Assembly: GCF_014207955.1 (NCBI RefSeq)
Contig: NZ_JACHLK010000007.1
Coordinates: forward strand, 248,001 to 312,000
From: Acidovorax soli
GTDB taxonomy: Bacteria > Pseudomonadota > Gammaproteobacteria > Burkholderiales > Burkholderiaceae_C
Direction: 5' to 3'
DNA length: 64,000 nt
The notes beneath the pieces were generated by a model that was not told the origin of the DNA, ran no database searches, and worked only from the letters and a program-made list of their open reading frames with translations. Made by a program: the position numbers and the translations under genes. Shown here one piece after another: positions 1 to 8,801 of this stretch. Position 1 is the stretch's first letter, and each line of letters starts with the position of its first letter.

Positions 1-341
1 TCTGGGCCGGGGTCATCACCATGCCGCTGCTGGCTGCGGTGTTTAGCGCCGTGGGCGTGATCGGCGGCTGGGTGGTTGGCGTGGTGCTCATCGGCATCGA
101 CCCCGGCGCCTTCTGGAGCCAGATGCAGGGCGGGGTCGACGTATTCCGCGACGTGGGCAATGGCGTCATCAAGAGCATCGTTTTCGGCGTCACCGTGACC
201 TTTGTGGCCCTGCTGCAGGGCTACGCCGCCAAGCCCACGCCCGAAGGCGTGTCGCGCGCGACCACGCGCACGGTGGTGATGGCCTCGCTGGCGGTGCTGG
301 CGCTGGACTTCCTCCTCACCGCCATGATGTTCAGCATCTAA
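1..341 (+). CDS. mlaE: MlaE, phospholipid ABC transporter permease (C-terminal part)
   Basis: This is the C-terminal end of the inner-membrane permease of the Mla system, which moves phospholipids between the inner membrane and the periplasmic carrier MlaC. The reading frame is open from base 3, so the gene begins before the window; about 112 residues are visible. They contain hydrophobic helices at the start, middle and end, and the final stretch [12 protein letters not shown] is typical of MlaE C-termini. mlaD follows 24 bases later, which supports the assignment. The ATPase gene mlaF would be expected upstream, outside the window. An internal ATG at 21 is not the true start. Confidence 0.9.
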   Translation, partial: WAGVITMPLLAAVFSAVGVIGGWVVGVVLIGIDPGAFWSQMQGGVDVFRDVGNGVIKSIVFGVTVTFVALLQGYAAKPTPEGVSRATTRTVVMASLAVLALDFLLTAMMFSI

Positions 342-365
342 GAAATAAGCAAAGAGATCGCAACC

Positions 366-857
366 ATGCAACGCTCCAAGAATGATGTCTGGGTAGGCCT
401 GTTCGTGATGCTGGGCATCGCGGCGCTGGTGTTCCTGGCCCTGCAGTCGGCCAACCTGCTGAGCCTCAATTTCCAGCGCGGCTACCAGCTCATCGCGCGC
501 TTCGACAACATCGGGGGGCTCAAGCCCCAGGCCGCCGTGCGCAGCGCCGGCGTGGTGGTGGGGCGTGTGGAGTCCATCGCCTTCGACGACAAGACCTTCC
601 AGGCGCGTGTCACGCTGGCCATGCAGGACCGCTATGCGTTTCCCAAGGACAGCTCGCTCAAGATCCTCACCAGCGGGCTGCTGGGTGAGCAGTACATCGG
701 CATCGAAGCGGGTGGCGACGAGAAGAACCTCGCGCCCGGCGACACCGTGACCGCTACGCAGTCGGCGGTGGTGCTGGAAAACCTGATTGGACAATTTCTC
801 TATAGCAAAGCCGAAGACGGCAGTAAGCCCGCAGGGGCAGGTGGTAGCAAAAAATGA
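366..857 (+). CDS. mlaD: MlaD, MCE-domain substrate-binding subunit of the Mla transporter
   Basis: MlaD forms the hexameric periplasmic ring that sits on MlaFEB and hands lipid to or from MlaC. The 163-residue protein has one N-terminal membrane helix (about residues 9-27) and an MCE domain (about 38-117) with the typical GLKPQAAVRSAGVVVGRV segment. The length is normal for proteobacterial MlaD. Its stop codon overlaps the mlaA start (ATGA at 854-857), so the two are probably translationally coupled. Confidence 0.95.
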   Translation: MQRSKNDVWVGLFVMLGIAALVFLALQSANLLSLNFQRGYQLIARFDNIGGLKPQAAVRSAGVVVGRVESIAFDDKTFQARVTLAMQDRYAFPKDSSLKILTSGLLGEQYIGIEAGGDEKNLAPGDTVTATQSAVVLENLIGQFLYSKAEDGSKPAGAGGSKK

Positions 858-1678
858 CGAACAGGATGCAAGCGGGTACGGCCCGCGATGAGGGACATGG
901 CGCTGGGGGGCTCCTGCGCGCAGGGCGCGCCTTGGCCGCAATGGTGGGGCTGGTGCTGCTGGTCGGCTGCGCCAGCGGCCCCCGCACCGATCCACGCGAC
1001 CCGCTGGAGCCCTACAACCGCGGTGTCACCCGATTCAACGAACAGGTCGATGCCATGGTGCTCAAGCCCGTGGCCACGGCCTACAAGGAGGTCACGCCCG
1101 CGCCCGTGCGCACCGGGGTGAGCAACTTCTTCGCCAACCTGACCGATGTCTGGTCCTTCGTGAACAACGTGCTGCAGTTCCGGCTCGAAGGGGCTGCCTC
1201 GAGCTTCATGCGCGTCAACGTGAACACCTTCCTCGGCCTGGGCGGTGTGCTGGATGTGGCCAGCGAGATCGGCATCGATCGCTACCGCCAGGATTTCGGG
1301 CTGACGCTGGGCCGCTGGGGCGTGGAAACCGGCCCCTACGTGGTGCTGCCCCTGCTGGGGCCGTCCACGGTGCGCGACACCTTTGCCCTGCCGGTCGACA
1401 TGGTGGGCAACCCGGTGCGCTATGTGGACCCGACCTCGGCCCGCAACTCCCTGTATGTTCTGCGCGCGGTGGATGCGCGTGCCAACCTGCTGCGCGCCGG
1501 CTCGGTGCTCGACAGTGCGGCCCTGGACAAGTACAGCTTCACACGCGATGTGTTCCTGCAGGTGCGCAGCCAGGCCGGTTCGGCGCCCTACGACAAGGAC
1601 AAGGACGACAGCGAGCGCGACGCCAAGGATGGCGTGCTCCCCGAGGAGCCGCCACCGGCCGATGCCAAGACCCGCTGA
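854..1678 (+). CDS. mlaA: MlaA (VacJ) outer-membrane lipoprotein
   Basis: MlaA removes mislocalised phospholipid from the outer leaflet of the outer membrane and passes it to MlaC. The N-terminal hydrophobic stretch ends in a lipobox (LLVGC, lipidated Cys39), followed by the family hallmark DPLEPYNRGVTRFNEQVD. The ATG overlaps the mlaD stop by four bases. The protein has 274 residues, with a charged Asp/Lys-rich tail (about 245-274). In E. coli mlaA lies apart from mlaFEDCB; here it sits inside the operon, between mlaD and mlaC. Confidence 0.95.
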   Translation: MTNRMQAGTARDEGHGAGGLLRAGRALAAMVGLVLLVGCASGPRTDPRDPLEPYNRGVTRFNEQVDAMVLKPVATAYKEVTPAPVRTGVSNFFANLTDVWSFVNNVLQFRLEGAASSFMRVNVNTFLGLGGVLDVASEIGIDRYRQDFGLTLGRWGVETGPYVVLPLLGPSTVRDTFALPVDMVGNPVRYVDPTSARNSLYVLRAVDARANLLRAGSVLDSAALDKYSFTRDVFLQVRSQAGSAPYDKDKDDSERDAKDGVLPEEPPPADAKTR

Positions 1679-1795
1679 TCGCCCTGCGGGTGTTGCACTT
1701 GCTTGCAATCCGCTACCGGGCAGAAGCACATGGCGGGTATGGAGCGCCCACAATGAAATCGAGGGTGCCTGCCCGCTCCCCTGAAAGTAGACGAT

Positions 1796-2452
1796 ATGAC
1801 GACGATGATGATGAACCGACGACTCCTGGGCTCCGCGGCCCTGGCCCTGGTGGCCGTGACCTCCCTGGGCCTGCCGCTGTCGGCCGCCGCGGCCGATGAA
1901 GCACCCGATGCCCTGATCAAGCGCCTGTCCACCGATGTGCTCAATACGGTGAAGGCCGACAAGTCCATCCAGGGCGGCGATATCACCAAGGTGATCGCGC
2001 TGGTGGACAAGACGGTCATGCCCAATGTGAACTTCCGCCGCATGACCGCAGCCGCCGTGGGCCCTGGCTGGCGCCAGGCCACGCCCGAGCAGCAAAAGCG
2101 CCTGCAGGAGGAGTTCAAGATCCTGCTGGTGCGCACCTACGCCGGGGCGCTGGCCCAGGTGAACGAGCAGACCATCCAGGTCAAGCCGCTGCGTGCCGAC
2201 CCGGCCGACAAGGACGTGCTGGTGCGTACCGAGATCGTGGGCCGGGGCGACCCGATCCAGCTGGACTATCGCCTGGAGAAGACCCCGGGCGATGGCGCTG
2301 GCTGGAAGATCTACAACCTCAACGTGCTCGGCGTCTGGTTGGTCGAAACCTACAAGGGCCAGTTCGCGCAGGAAATCAATGCCAAGGGCGTGGATGGCCT
2401 GATCGCTTCGCTCGAGGCGCGCAACAAGTCCAATGCCGGCACCAAGGGCTGA
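1796..2452 (+). CDS. mlaC: MlaC, periplasmic phospholipid carrier
   Basis: MlaC is the soluble shuttle between the MlaA complex at the outer membrane and MlaFEDB at the inner membrane. The 218-residue protein has a cleavable signal peptide (hydrophobic core about 9-30, ending SAAAA) followed by the Tol-Tol-Ttg2 / MlaC domain; NFRRMTAAAVG and the QLDYRLEK stretch are family-like. A 117-base gap separates it from mlaA, the largest gap in this operon, so an internal promoter is possible. mlaB follows after 16 bases. Confidence 0.93.
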   Translation: MTTMMMNRRLLGSAALALVAVTSLGLPLSAAAADEAPDALIKRLSTDVLNTVKADKSIQGGDITKVIALVDKTVMPNVNFRRMTAAAVGPGWRQATPEQQKRLQEEFKILLVRTYAGALAQVNEQTIQVKPLRADPADKDVLVRTEIVGRGDPIQLDYRLEKTPGDGAGWKIYNLNVLGVWLVETYKGQFAQEINAKGVDGLIASLEARNKSNAGTKG

Positions 2453-2468
2453 CACCGGGGCTGCCGCC

Positions 2469-2744
2469 ATGCCCATGCTGGTCCTTCCACAGGAGCTGAC
2501 CCATCGCCAGGCACCGGCGTGCCTGCGCATGCTGCTGCAGGGGCTCAAGGTGCACAAGGAGCCGAACGTGGTCGTGGATGCCCAGGCGCTGGCGCTGTTC
2601 GACACCTCGGCGTTGGCGGTGCTGCTCGAGTGCCGGCGCGAGGCGCTCTCGGACCGCAAGACCTTTGCCGTGCAGGGGCTGCCGGCCGCGCTGGCCAGCA
2701 TGGCCGGCCTGTACGGCGTGGCCGAGCTGCTGCCCGCGGCCTGA
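2469..2744 (+). CDS. mlaB: MlaB, STAS-domain subunit of the Mla transporter
   Basis: This 91-residue STAS-domain protein lies directly after mlaC. MlaB binds the MlaF ATPase and supports assembly and activity of the transporter in the cytoplasm. The central VVVDAQALALFDTSALAVLL stretch is the STAS strand-helix with the conserved DTSALAVL loop. An in-frame ATG at 2433 overlaps mlaC and gives an untypical extension, so the start at 2469 is preferred. The sequence is diverged, but context makes the call secure. Confidence 0.85.
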   Translation: MPMLVLPQELTHRQAPACLRMLLQGLKVHKEPNVVVDAQALALFDTSALAVLLECRREALSDRKTFAVQGLPAALASMAGLYGVAELLPAA

Positions 2745-2813
2745 CCAGCTCTGCAGGGGCTCCCGGGGCTGGCACAGCAGGTTTGTGCACCAGGCCTTAA
2801 AATCAGGGGCTTC

Positions 2814-3770
2814 ATGCCCGCAGTCTCATTCCAAGCCGTCTCCAAGACCTTTGATACCCCCAAAGGCCCGTTCCAGGCACTCAACCAGGTCCACCTGGAC
2901 ATCGAGGAGGGGGAGTTCTTCGGGCTGCTCGGCCCCAATGGTGCCGGCAAGACCACCCTCATCAGCATCCTCGCCGGCCTGGCGCGGCCCAGCAGCGGCC
3001 GCGTGCTGGTGCAGGGCAGCGACGTACAGGCGAATTTCGCCGAGGCGCGGCGCAAGCTCGGCGTGGTGCCGCAGGAACTGGTCTTCGACCCCTTCTTCAA
3101 CGTGCGCGAAGCCCTGCGCATCCAGTCCGGCTATTTCGGTGTCAAGAACAACGACGCCTGGATCGACGAACTGCTGCACCACCTGGGCCTCACGGACAAG
3201 GCCAATTCCAACATGCGCCAGCTCTCGGGCGGCATGAAGCGCCGTGTGCTCGTGGCCCAGGCGCTGGTGCACAAGCCGCCCATCATCGTGCTCGACGAGC
3301 CCACCGCCGGGGTGGACGTGGAGCTGCGCCAGACGCTGTGGCAGTTCATCGCCCGCCTGAACAAGGAGGGCCATACCGTGCTGCTCACCACGCACTACCT
3401 CGAAGAGGCCGAAGCCCTTTGCAACCGCATCGCCATGCTCAAGACCGGGCAGGTGGTGGCCTTGGCCGAGACCAGCGAGCTGCTCAAGGCCGCCTCGGGC
3501 AATGTGCTGCAGTTCAAGGCCGATGTGGACCTGCCGCCGGCCCTCGCGCGCCTGGCGCGCGTCACCGGCCGCATCGTGCAATTGCCAGCGCACGACGCCC
3601 GCGAGATCGAGGAGCACCTGTCCGCGCTGCGCCTGGCCGGTGTCGAGGTGCATGACATGGAAATCCGCCGCCCCGACCTGGAGGACGTGTTCCTGCAGGT
3701 GATGGCCGGTACCTCCTCGTCCCATCCGCCGCCGGCGCCCGCGGCGGCCGCCGTGGAGGTGCCCGCATGA
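2814..3770 (+). CDS. ABC transporter ATP-binding protein (YadG/NodI-like)
   Basis: This is the ATPase of a two-component ABC exporter whose permease is the next gene. Visible motifs are Walker A GPNGAGKTT (40-48), signature LSGGM (137-141) and Walker B IIVLDEPT (157-164). About 75 residues beyond the nucleotide-binding domain end in an Ala/Pro-rich tail. Its stop codon overlaps the permease ATG (ATGA at 3767-3770). The substrate cannot be told from sequence. The position between mla and bolA-murA suggests an envelope role, but that is inference. Confidence 0.9.
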   Translation: MPAVSFQAVSKTFDTPKGPFQALNQVHLDIEEGEFFGLLGPNGAGKTTLISILAGLARPSSGRVLVQGSDVQANFAEARRKLGVVPQELVFDPFFNVREALRIQSGYFGVKNNDAWIDELLHHLGLTDKANSNMRQLSGGMKRRVLVAQALVHKPPIIVLDEPTAGVDVELRQTLWQFIARLNKEGHTVLLTTHYLEEAEALCNRIAMLKTGQVVALAETSELLKAASGNVLQFKADVDLPPALARLARVTGRIVQLPAHDAREIEEHLSALRLAGVEVHDMEIRRPDLEDVFLQVMAGTSSSHPPPAPAAAAVEVPA

Positions 3771-4522
3771 ACGGCTGGCAAACCCTGTTCTACAAGGAGG
3801 TGCTGCGCTTCTGGAAGGTCAGCTTCCAGACCGTGGCCGCGCCGGTGCTCACCGCCGTGCTGTACCTGCTGATCTTCGGCCATGTGCTCGAAGACCATGT
3901 GAAGGTCTATGACCGCATCAGCTACACCGCCTTCCTGGTGCCCGGCCTGGTGATGATGAGCGTGCTGCAGAACGCCTTCGCCAACAGCTCCTCGAGCCTG
4001 ATCCAGAGCAAGATCATGGGCAGCCTGGTCTTCGTGCTGCTCACGCCGCTGTCGCATTGGGCCTGGTTCGTGGCCTACGTCGGTTCTTCCATTGTGCGCG
4101 GCCTGGTTGTGGGCCTGGGGGTGTTCATCGTCACCATCGCCTTTGCGCGGCCCGAGTTCGCTGCGCCGCTGTGGATCCTGGCCTTCGCCTTCCTGGGCGC
4201 CGCGCTGCTGGCCACGCTGGGGCTGATCGCCGGGCTCTGGGCCGACAAGTTCGACCAGATGGCGGCGTTCCAGAACTTCGTGATCGTGCCCATGACCTTT
4301 CTGTCGGGCGTGTTCTACTCCATCCAGTCGCTGCCCCCGTTCTGGCAGACCGTGAGCCACCTGAACCCGTTCTTCTACATGATCGACGGCTTCCGCTACG
4401 GCTTCTTCGGCCAGAGCGACACCTCGCCCTGGCTCAGCCTCTCCATCGTCGGCCTGGCCTGGCTGGCCGTGAGCTGGCTGGCCGTGCACCTGCTGCGCAC
4501 GGGCTACAAGATCCGCCATTGA
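3767..4522 (+). CDS. ABC transporter permease (ABC-2 type, YadH-like)
   Basis: This is the membrane partner of the preceding ATPase. The 251 residues contain about six hydrophobic helices in the ABC-2 arrangement, with the family-typical FLSGVFYSIQSLPPFWQ and HLNPFFYMIDGFRYGFFG stretches near residues 182-210. It is translationally coupled to the ATPase gene. No substrate can be assigned. Confidence 0.9.
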   Translation: MNGWQTLFYKEVLRFWKVSFQTVAAPVLTAVLYLLIFGHVLEDHVKVYDRISYTAFLVPGLVMMSVLQNAFANSSSSLIQSKIMGSLVFVLLTPLSHWAWFVAYVGSSIVRGLVVGLGVFIVTIAFARPEFAAPLWILAFAFLGAALLATLGLIAGLWADKFDQMAAFQNFVIVPMTFLSGVFYSIQSLPPFWQTVSHLNPFFYMIDGFRYGFFGQSDTSPWLSLSIVGLAWLAVSWLAVHLLRTGYKIRH

Positions 4523-4600
4523 CCGATAGTGAACCGCCCGCGGGCGGTTCGCGTTACGCTAGCGTCCCGCCCCGGATGCGCACCCCCCGTTCCACCCACC

Positions 4601-4843
4601 ATGACCGCCGACCAACTCCAAGACCTCATCGCCGCCGGCCTGGCCTGCGAGCACATCGACCTGCAGGGCGACGGCCGCCACTGGTACGCGACCATCGTTT
4701 CGGCCGAATTCGAGGGCAAGCGCCTGATCCAGCGCCACCAGCGCGTGTACGCCACACTGGGCACGCGCATGCAGACGGACGAGGTGCATGCCCTGTCCAT
4801 GAAGACCTTCACGCCCGCCGAATGGGCGGCGCAGCCGCGCTGA
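4601..4843 (+). CDS. BolA/IbaG family protein
   Basis: An 80-residue BolA-fold protein next to murA, like E. coli ibaG (yrbA), which lies between mlaB and murA. BolA proteins bind monothiol glutaredoxins through a bridging 2Fe-2S cluster; a CGFS glutaredoxin is encoded later in the window. The [16 protein letters not shown] segment carries the conserved helix-turn and His. The ATG at 4601 matches family N-termini; an earlier ATG at 4529 would add 24 unlikely residues. Confidence 0.88.
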   Translation: MTADQLQDLIAAGLACEHIDLQGDGRHWYATIVSAEFEGKRLIQRHQRVYATLGTRMQTDEVHALSMKTFTPAEWAAQPR

Positions 4844-4886
4844 ACGGGCGCAGCATCCCCAACCCCCTTTTCCCCCAGGTTTCGTG

Positions 4887-6179
4887 ATGGACAAACTCCT
4901 CATCCGTGGCGGCCGCACCCTGCAGGGCGAGGTGCTGGTCTCTGGCGCCAAGAACGCCGCCCTGCCCGAACTGTGTGCCGCGCTGCTCACGGCCGAGCCG
5001 GTGACCCTGCTCAACGTGCCCCAGCTGCAGGATGTGAGCACCATGCTCACCCTGATCCGCAACATGGGTGTGGCGGCCGAACGCAGTGCCGACGGCACCG
5101 TGCGCATCGACGCCAGCGGGCTCAACACGCCCGAGGCCCCGTACGAGCTGGTCAAGACCATGCGCGCCTCGGTGCTGGCCCTGGGGCCGCTGCTGGCACG
5201 CTTCGGCGAGGCCACCGTGTCCCTGCCCGGGGGCTGCGCCATCGGCTCGCGCCCGGTGGACCAGCACATCAAGGGGCTGGCGACCATGGGGGCCGAGATC
5301 GTCGTCGAGCACGGCTACATGATCGCCAAGCTCCCTGCGGGCGCCACGCGCCTGAAGGGCGCGCGCATCACCACCGACATGGTCACCGTCACCGGCACCG
5401 AGAACTTCCTCATGGCCGCCGCCTTGGCCGAGGGCGAGACCGTGCTCGAGAACGCCGCGCAGGAACCCGAGATCGTCGACCTGGCCGAGATGCTGATTGC
5501 CATGGGTGCCCGGATCGAAGGCCACGGCACCAGCCGCATCCGCATCCAGGGCGTGGAGCGCCTGTCCGGCTGCACGCACCGCGTGGTGGCCGACCGTATC
5601 GAGGCCGGCACCTTCCTGTGCGCCGTGGCCGCCACGGGGGGCAATGTGGTGCTGCGCCACGGCCGTGCCGACCACCTGGACGCGGTGATCGAGAAGCTGC
5701 GCGAGGCCGGTGCACAAGTGCAGGCGGTCGATGCCGGCATCCGCATCCAGAGCCCCGGTGCTGCCAAGCTGCGCGCCCAGGGCTTTCGCACCACCGAGTA
5801 CCCGGGCTTTCCCACCGACATGCAGGCCCAGTTCATGGCGCTCAACTGCGTGGCGCAAGGCACGTCCACGGTGACCGAGACCATTTTCGAAAACCGCTTC
5901 ATGCATGTGGACGAGCTCGTGCGCCTGGGCGCCCGCATCCAGACCGACGGCAAGGTCGCCGTGATCGAGGGCCTGGGCAACGCCGAGGCCGCGCATCCGC
6001 CGCTGTCGGGTGCCACCGTCATGGCCACCGACCTGCGCGCCTCGGCCAGCCTCGTGATCGCCGGTCTGGTGGCCGATGGCGAGACCGTGGTGGACCGCAT
6101 CTACCACCTGGACCGCGGCTACGACTGCATGGAAGCCAAGCTGCGCGGCATCGGCGCCGACATCGAGCGCGTGTCCTAA
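4887..6179 (+). CDS. murA: MurA, UDP-GlcNAc 1-carboxyvinyltransferase
   Basis: MurA catalyses the first committed step of peptidoglycan synthesis, transferring enolpyruvate from phosphoenolpyruvate to UDP-GlcNAc in the cytoplasm. The protein has 430 residues, the family length. Lys22 in the [10 protein letters not shown] loop and the catalytic Cys117 in [14 protein letters not shown] are present, so the enzyme should be sensitive to fosfomycin-type Cys modification. A GTG directly upstream (4884) is in frame, but the ATG at 4887 gives the usual N-terminus MDKLLIRGG. hisG begins 11 bases downstream. Confidence 0.96.
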   Translation: MDKLLIRGGRTLQGEVLVSGAKNAALPELCAALLTAEPVTLLNVPQLQDVSTMLTLIRNMGVAAERSADGTVRIDASGLNTPEAPYELVKTMRASVLALGPLLARFGEATVSLPGGCAIGSRPVDQHIKGLATMGAEIVVEHGYMIAKLPAGATRLKGARITTDMVTVTGTENFLMAAALAEGETVLENAAQEPEIVDLAEMLIAMGARIEGHGTSRIRIQGVERLSGCTHRVVADRIEAGTFLCAVAATGGNVVLRHGRADHLDAVIEKLREAGAQVQAVDAGIRIQSPGAAKLRAQGFRTTEYPGFPTDMQAQFMALNCVAQGTSTVTETIFENRFMHVDELVRLGARIQTDGKVAVIEGLGNAEAAHPPLSGATVMATDLRASASLVIAGLVADGETVVDRIYHLDRGYDCMEAKLRGIGADIERVS

Positions 6180-6190
6180 GAGAGAACTTC

Positions 6191-6841
6191 ATGACCATGA
6201 TCACCCTCGCCCTGTCCAAGGGCCGCATCTTCGACGAGACCCTGCCGCTTTTGGCCGCTGCCGGTATCGAGGTGCTCGAAGACCCCGAGAAGTCGCGCAA
6301 GCTCATCCTGCCCACCAACCGCCCCGACGTGCGCGTGGTGCTGGTGCGCGCCACCGATGTGCCCACCTACGTGGAATACGGCGGTGCCGACATCGGCGTG
6401 ACCGGCAAGGACACGCTGATCGAGCATGGCGGCCAGGGCCTGTACCAGCCGCTGGACCTGCAGATCGCCAAGTGCCGCGTGAGCGTGGCCGTGCGCAACG
6501 ATTTCGACTACGAGCGCGCCGTCAAGCAGGGCTCGCGCCTGAAGGTGGCCACCAAGTACACCTCCATTGCGCGCGATTTCTTCGCCACCAAGGGCGTGCA
6601 CGTGGACATGGTCAAACTCTACGGCAGCATGGAGCTGGCGCCGCTGATCGGCCTGTCCGACGCCATTGTCGACCTGGTCTCCACCGGCAACACCCTGCGT
6701 GCCAACAATCTGGTCGAGGTCGAGCGCATCATGGACATCAGCTCCTACCTCGTGGTCAACCAGGCCGCGCTCAAGCTCAAGCAGGCGCCGCTGCGCAGCA
6801 TCATCGATGCCTTTGCCGCCGCCACGGCAGCCCGCGCCTGA
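6191..6841 (+). CDS. hisG: HisG, ATP phosphoribosyltransferase (short form)
   Basis: HisG joins ATP and PRPP in the first step of histidine synthesis. At 216 residues it is the short form, which lacks the C-terminal histidine-binding regulatory domain and works as a hetero-octamer with HisZ. No hisZ is in the window. [11 protein letters not shown] at the N-terminus and [14 protein letters not shown] near residue 157 (the PRPP loop region) are diagnostic. It follows murA by 11 bases and probably shares its transcript. Confidence 0.95.
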   Translation: MTMITLALSKGRIFDETLPLLAAAGIEVLEDPEKSRKLILPTNRPDVRVVLVRATDVPTYVEYGGADIGVTGKDTLIEHGGQGLYQPLDLQIAKCRVSVAVRNDFDYERAVKQGSRLKVATKYTSIARDFFATKGVHVDMVKLYGSMELAPLIGLSDAIVDLVSTGNTLRANNLVEVERIMDISSYLVVNQAALKLKQAPLRSIIDAFAAATAARA

Positions 6842-6875
6842 CCTGATTCCTTTCCCACTGCGACAAGAAAACGCC

Positions 6876-8258
6876 ATGCAAGCCCAGCCCGTCCGCCTCC
6901 GTACCGACAGCGCCGATTTCGAAGCCGCCTTCCGCGATCGCCTGCATTGGTCCGCCGACACGGACGCGGCCATCGAGCAGCGCGTGGCCGACATCCTGGC
7001 TGACGTGCAGGCGCGCGGCGATGCTGCGGTGCTCGACTACACGGCCCGCTTCGATGGCCTGGCCGCACCCGACATGGCCGCGCTGGAGCTTACGCAGGCC
7101 GATTTCAAGGCCGCTTTCGACGCCATTCCCGCGGCCCAGCGCGATGCGCTGCAGGCCGCGGCCAAGCGCGTGCGCAGCTACCACGAGGCGCAGAAGAAGG
7201 CCTCCGGCGAAAGCTGGAGCTACCGCGACGAGGACGGCACCCTGCTGGGCCAGAAGGTCACGCCGCTGGACCGCGTGGGCATCTACGTGCCCGGCGGCAA
7301 GGCCGCCTACCCGTCAAGCCTGCTCATGAACGCCATCCCGGCCCACGTGGCCGGCGTGCAGGAGATCATCATGGTCGTGCCCACGCCCGTGCGCGGCAGT
7401 GTGGCCACCGGCGGTACGGGCGCGCAACTGGCGTCCAGCAAGGGCGAGCGCAACGAACTGGTGCTGGCCGCCGCCTACGTGGCCGGTGTCACGCGCGCCT
7501 TCACCATCGGCGGTGCGCAGGCGGTTGCGGCCCTGGCCTACGGCACGGCCACCGTGCCCAAGGTCGACAAGATCACCGGCCCGGGCAATGCCTACGTGGC
7601 CAGCGCCAAGAAGCGCGTGTTCGGCACCGTGGGCATCGACATGATCGCCGGCCCCAGTGAAATCCTGGTGCTGGCCGATGGCAGCACCCCGGCCGACTGG
7701 GTGGCCATGGACCTGTTCTCGCAGGCCGAGCACGACGAGCTGGCCCAGAGCATCCTGCTGTGCCCCGATGCCGCCTACCTCGATGCCGTGCAGGAGGCCA
7801 TCGATCGCCTGCTGCCCGCCATGCCGCGCGCCGAAATCATTGCCAAGAGCCTGAACGGCCGTGGCGCGCTGATCCACACCCGCAGCATGGAAGAGGCCTG
7901 CGCCATCAGCAACCGCATCGCCCCCGAGCACCTGGAGGTCAGCAGCACCGATCCCCACCGCTGGGAGCCGCTGCTGCGCCATGCGGGCGCCATCTTCCTC
8001 GGGGCCTACACCAGCGAAAGCCTGGGCGACTACTGCGCCGGCCCCAACCACGTTCTGCCCACCAGCGGCACGGCACGCTTCAGCTCGCCGCTCGGGGTGT
8101 ACGACTTCCAGAAGCGCAGCAGCCTCATCGAGGTGAGCGCGGCCGGCGCCCAGGTGCTGGGCACGGTGGCCGCAGAGCTCGCCTACGGCGAAGGCCTGCA
8201 GGCCCATGCGCGGGCGGCGGAGCTGCGCCTGTCGCCTGTGCCACCAGCCCGGGGCTGA
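6876..8258 (+). CDS. hisD: HisD, histidinol dehydrogenase
   Basis: HisD carries out the last two oxidations, histidinol to histidine, using NAD and zinc. The protein has 460 residues, longer than E. coli HisD (434). Family motifs include [40 protein letters not shown], the metal/catalytic region around AEHDELAQS (about 285) and [10 protein letters not shown] (about 350). An extra segment of roughly 20 residues (about 168-190, Gly/Ser/Ala-rich) sits between VPTP and the NELVLAAA helix and accounts for much of the extra length. It is the last his gene before an accessory insertion. Confidence 0.95.
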   Translation: MQAQPVRLRTDSADFEAAFRDRLHWSADTDAAIEQRVADILADVQARGDAAVLDYTARFDGLAAPDMAALELTQADFKAAFDAIPAAQRDALQAAAKRVRSYHEAQKKASGESWSYRDEDGTLLGQKVTPLDRVGIYVPGGKAAYPSSLLMNAIPAHVAGVQEIIMVVPTPVRGSVATGGTGAQLASSKGERNELVLAAAYVAGVTRAFTIGGAQAVAALAYGTATVPKVDKITGPGNAYVASAKKRVFGTVGIDMIAGPSEILVLADGSTPADWVAMDLFSQAEHDELAQSILLCPDAAYLDAVQEAIDRLLPAMPRAEIIAKSLNGRGALIHTRSMEEACAISNRIAPEHLEVSSTDPHRWEPLLRHAGAIFLGAYTSESLGDYCAGPNHVLPTSGTARFSSPLGVYDFQKRSSLIEVSAAGAQVLGTVAAELAYGEGLQAHARAAELRLSPVPPARG

Positions 8259-8270
8259 CGGCTCCTGGCG

Positions 8271-8648
8271 TCAGGCGGCGCGCAACTGCATGCCGCCGGT
8301 GGCAGGGACGGCCGCCGGGCGGCTGGCACCGGGCTGTGCGCGGTGCAACGCCCAGTTCAGCAGGGCAGGGCGCTGGCCTTCGGCGCTCACGCGCAACCGC
8401 ACCGGGCCGGTGAACGACAGGCGCTGGCCGGCTTGCAGGAAGTAGTCTTCCAGCAGGCCGTCGCAGGTCACCCAGACACGGCCTTGCTCCACTTCCAGCA
8501 GGGCGGTCTCGCCCGCACGGAATTCGAGCGTCTGCACGGCCTGGGGCGGTGGCAAGGGTTGGCGGTTCCACCGCAAGGCCAGGGCTTCGGGCCGTGGCAG
8601 CTGGACGGTGGTCGGTGGGCGGGGGCAGGGGGTAGGCAGGGTGTTCAT
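8271..8648 (-). CDS. DUF2917 family protein
   Basis: A 125-residue protein that looks like the DUF2917 family, small beta-rich proteins of unknown function common in Burkholderiales. The core LEFRAGETALLEVEQGRVWV and DYFLQAGQRLSFTG reads as short beta strands, consistent with a cupin-like fold. It is transcribed away from the MocR-type regulator gene; the shared 153-base gap contains repeated GTACAG-type sites, so it is the obvious candidate target of that regulator. The ATG at 8648 gives a Pro-rich N-terminus of about 25 residues. Confidence 0.7.
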   Translation of the reverse strand: MNTLPTPCPRPPTTVQLPRPEALALRWNRQPLPPPQAVQTLEFRAGETALLEVEQGRVWVTCDGLLEDYFLQAGQRLSFTGPVRLRVSAEGQRPALLNWALHRAQPGASRPAAVPATGGMQLRAA

Positions 8649-8801
8649 GCCTTGTACTGTGCGCCGGCACCTGCCGGCTCGCCAGCCACAGCCCGCGCCC
8701 AGCTGAAGCAGTACAGATGCGCGGCCGCAGGGGTCTGTGTTGTACGGAATGGCGCCCATCTGTATTGCCTGCTCTGCAGCAGGGCAGTACAGAATGGCAC
8801 C
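8649..8801. promoter_or_regulatory. Divergent promoter region with repeated GTACAG-type half-sites (putative MocR operators)
   Basis: The gap between DUF2917 and the MocR gene holds five related sites. They are TTGTACTGT (8652-8660), GCAGTACAGATG (8708-8719), TTGTACGGAATGGCGCC (8740-8756), the inverted CATCTGTATTGC (8757-8768) and GCAGTACAGAATGGCACC (8784-8801). The third and fifth are direct repeats about 45 bases apart and the fourth is inverted. Mixed direct and inverted repeats are typical of MocR/PdxR operators. Binding by the adjacent regulator is inference. Confidence 0.6.

Noticed and set aside
800..3121. Long antisense open frame (773 codons) opposite mlaA-mlaC-mlaB
   Set aside because: High-GC antisense shadow of well-supported genes; the composition is low-complexity and it crosses several gene boundaries.
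4973..6841. 622-codon frame that looks like a fusion ending in HisG
   Set aside because: Only the part from 6191 is real HisG; the earlier part is murA read in another frame.
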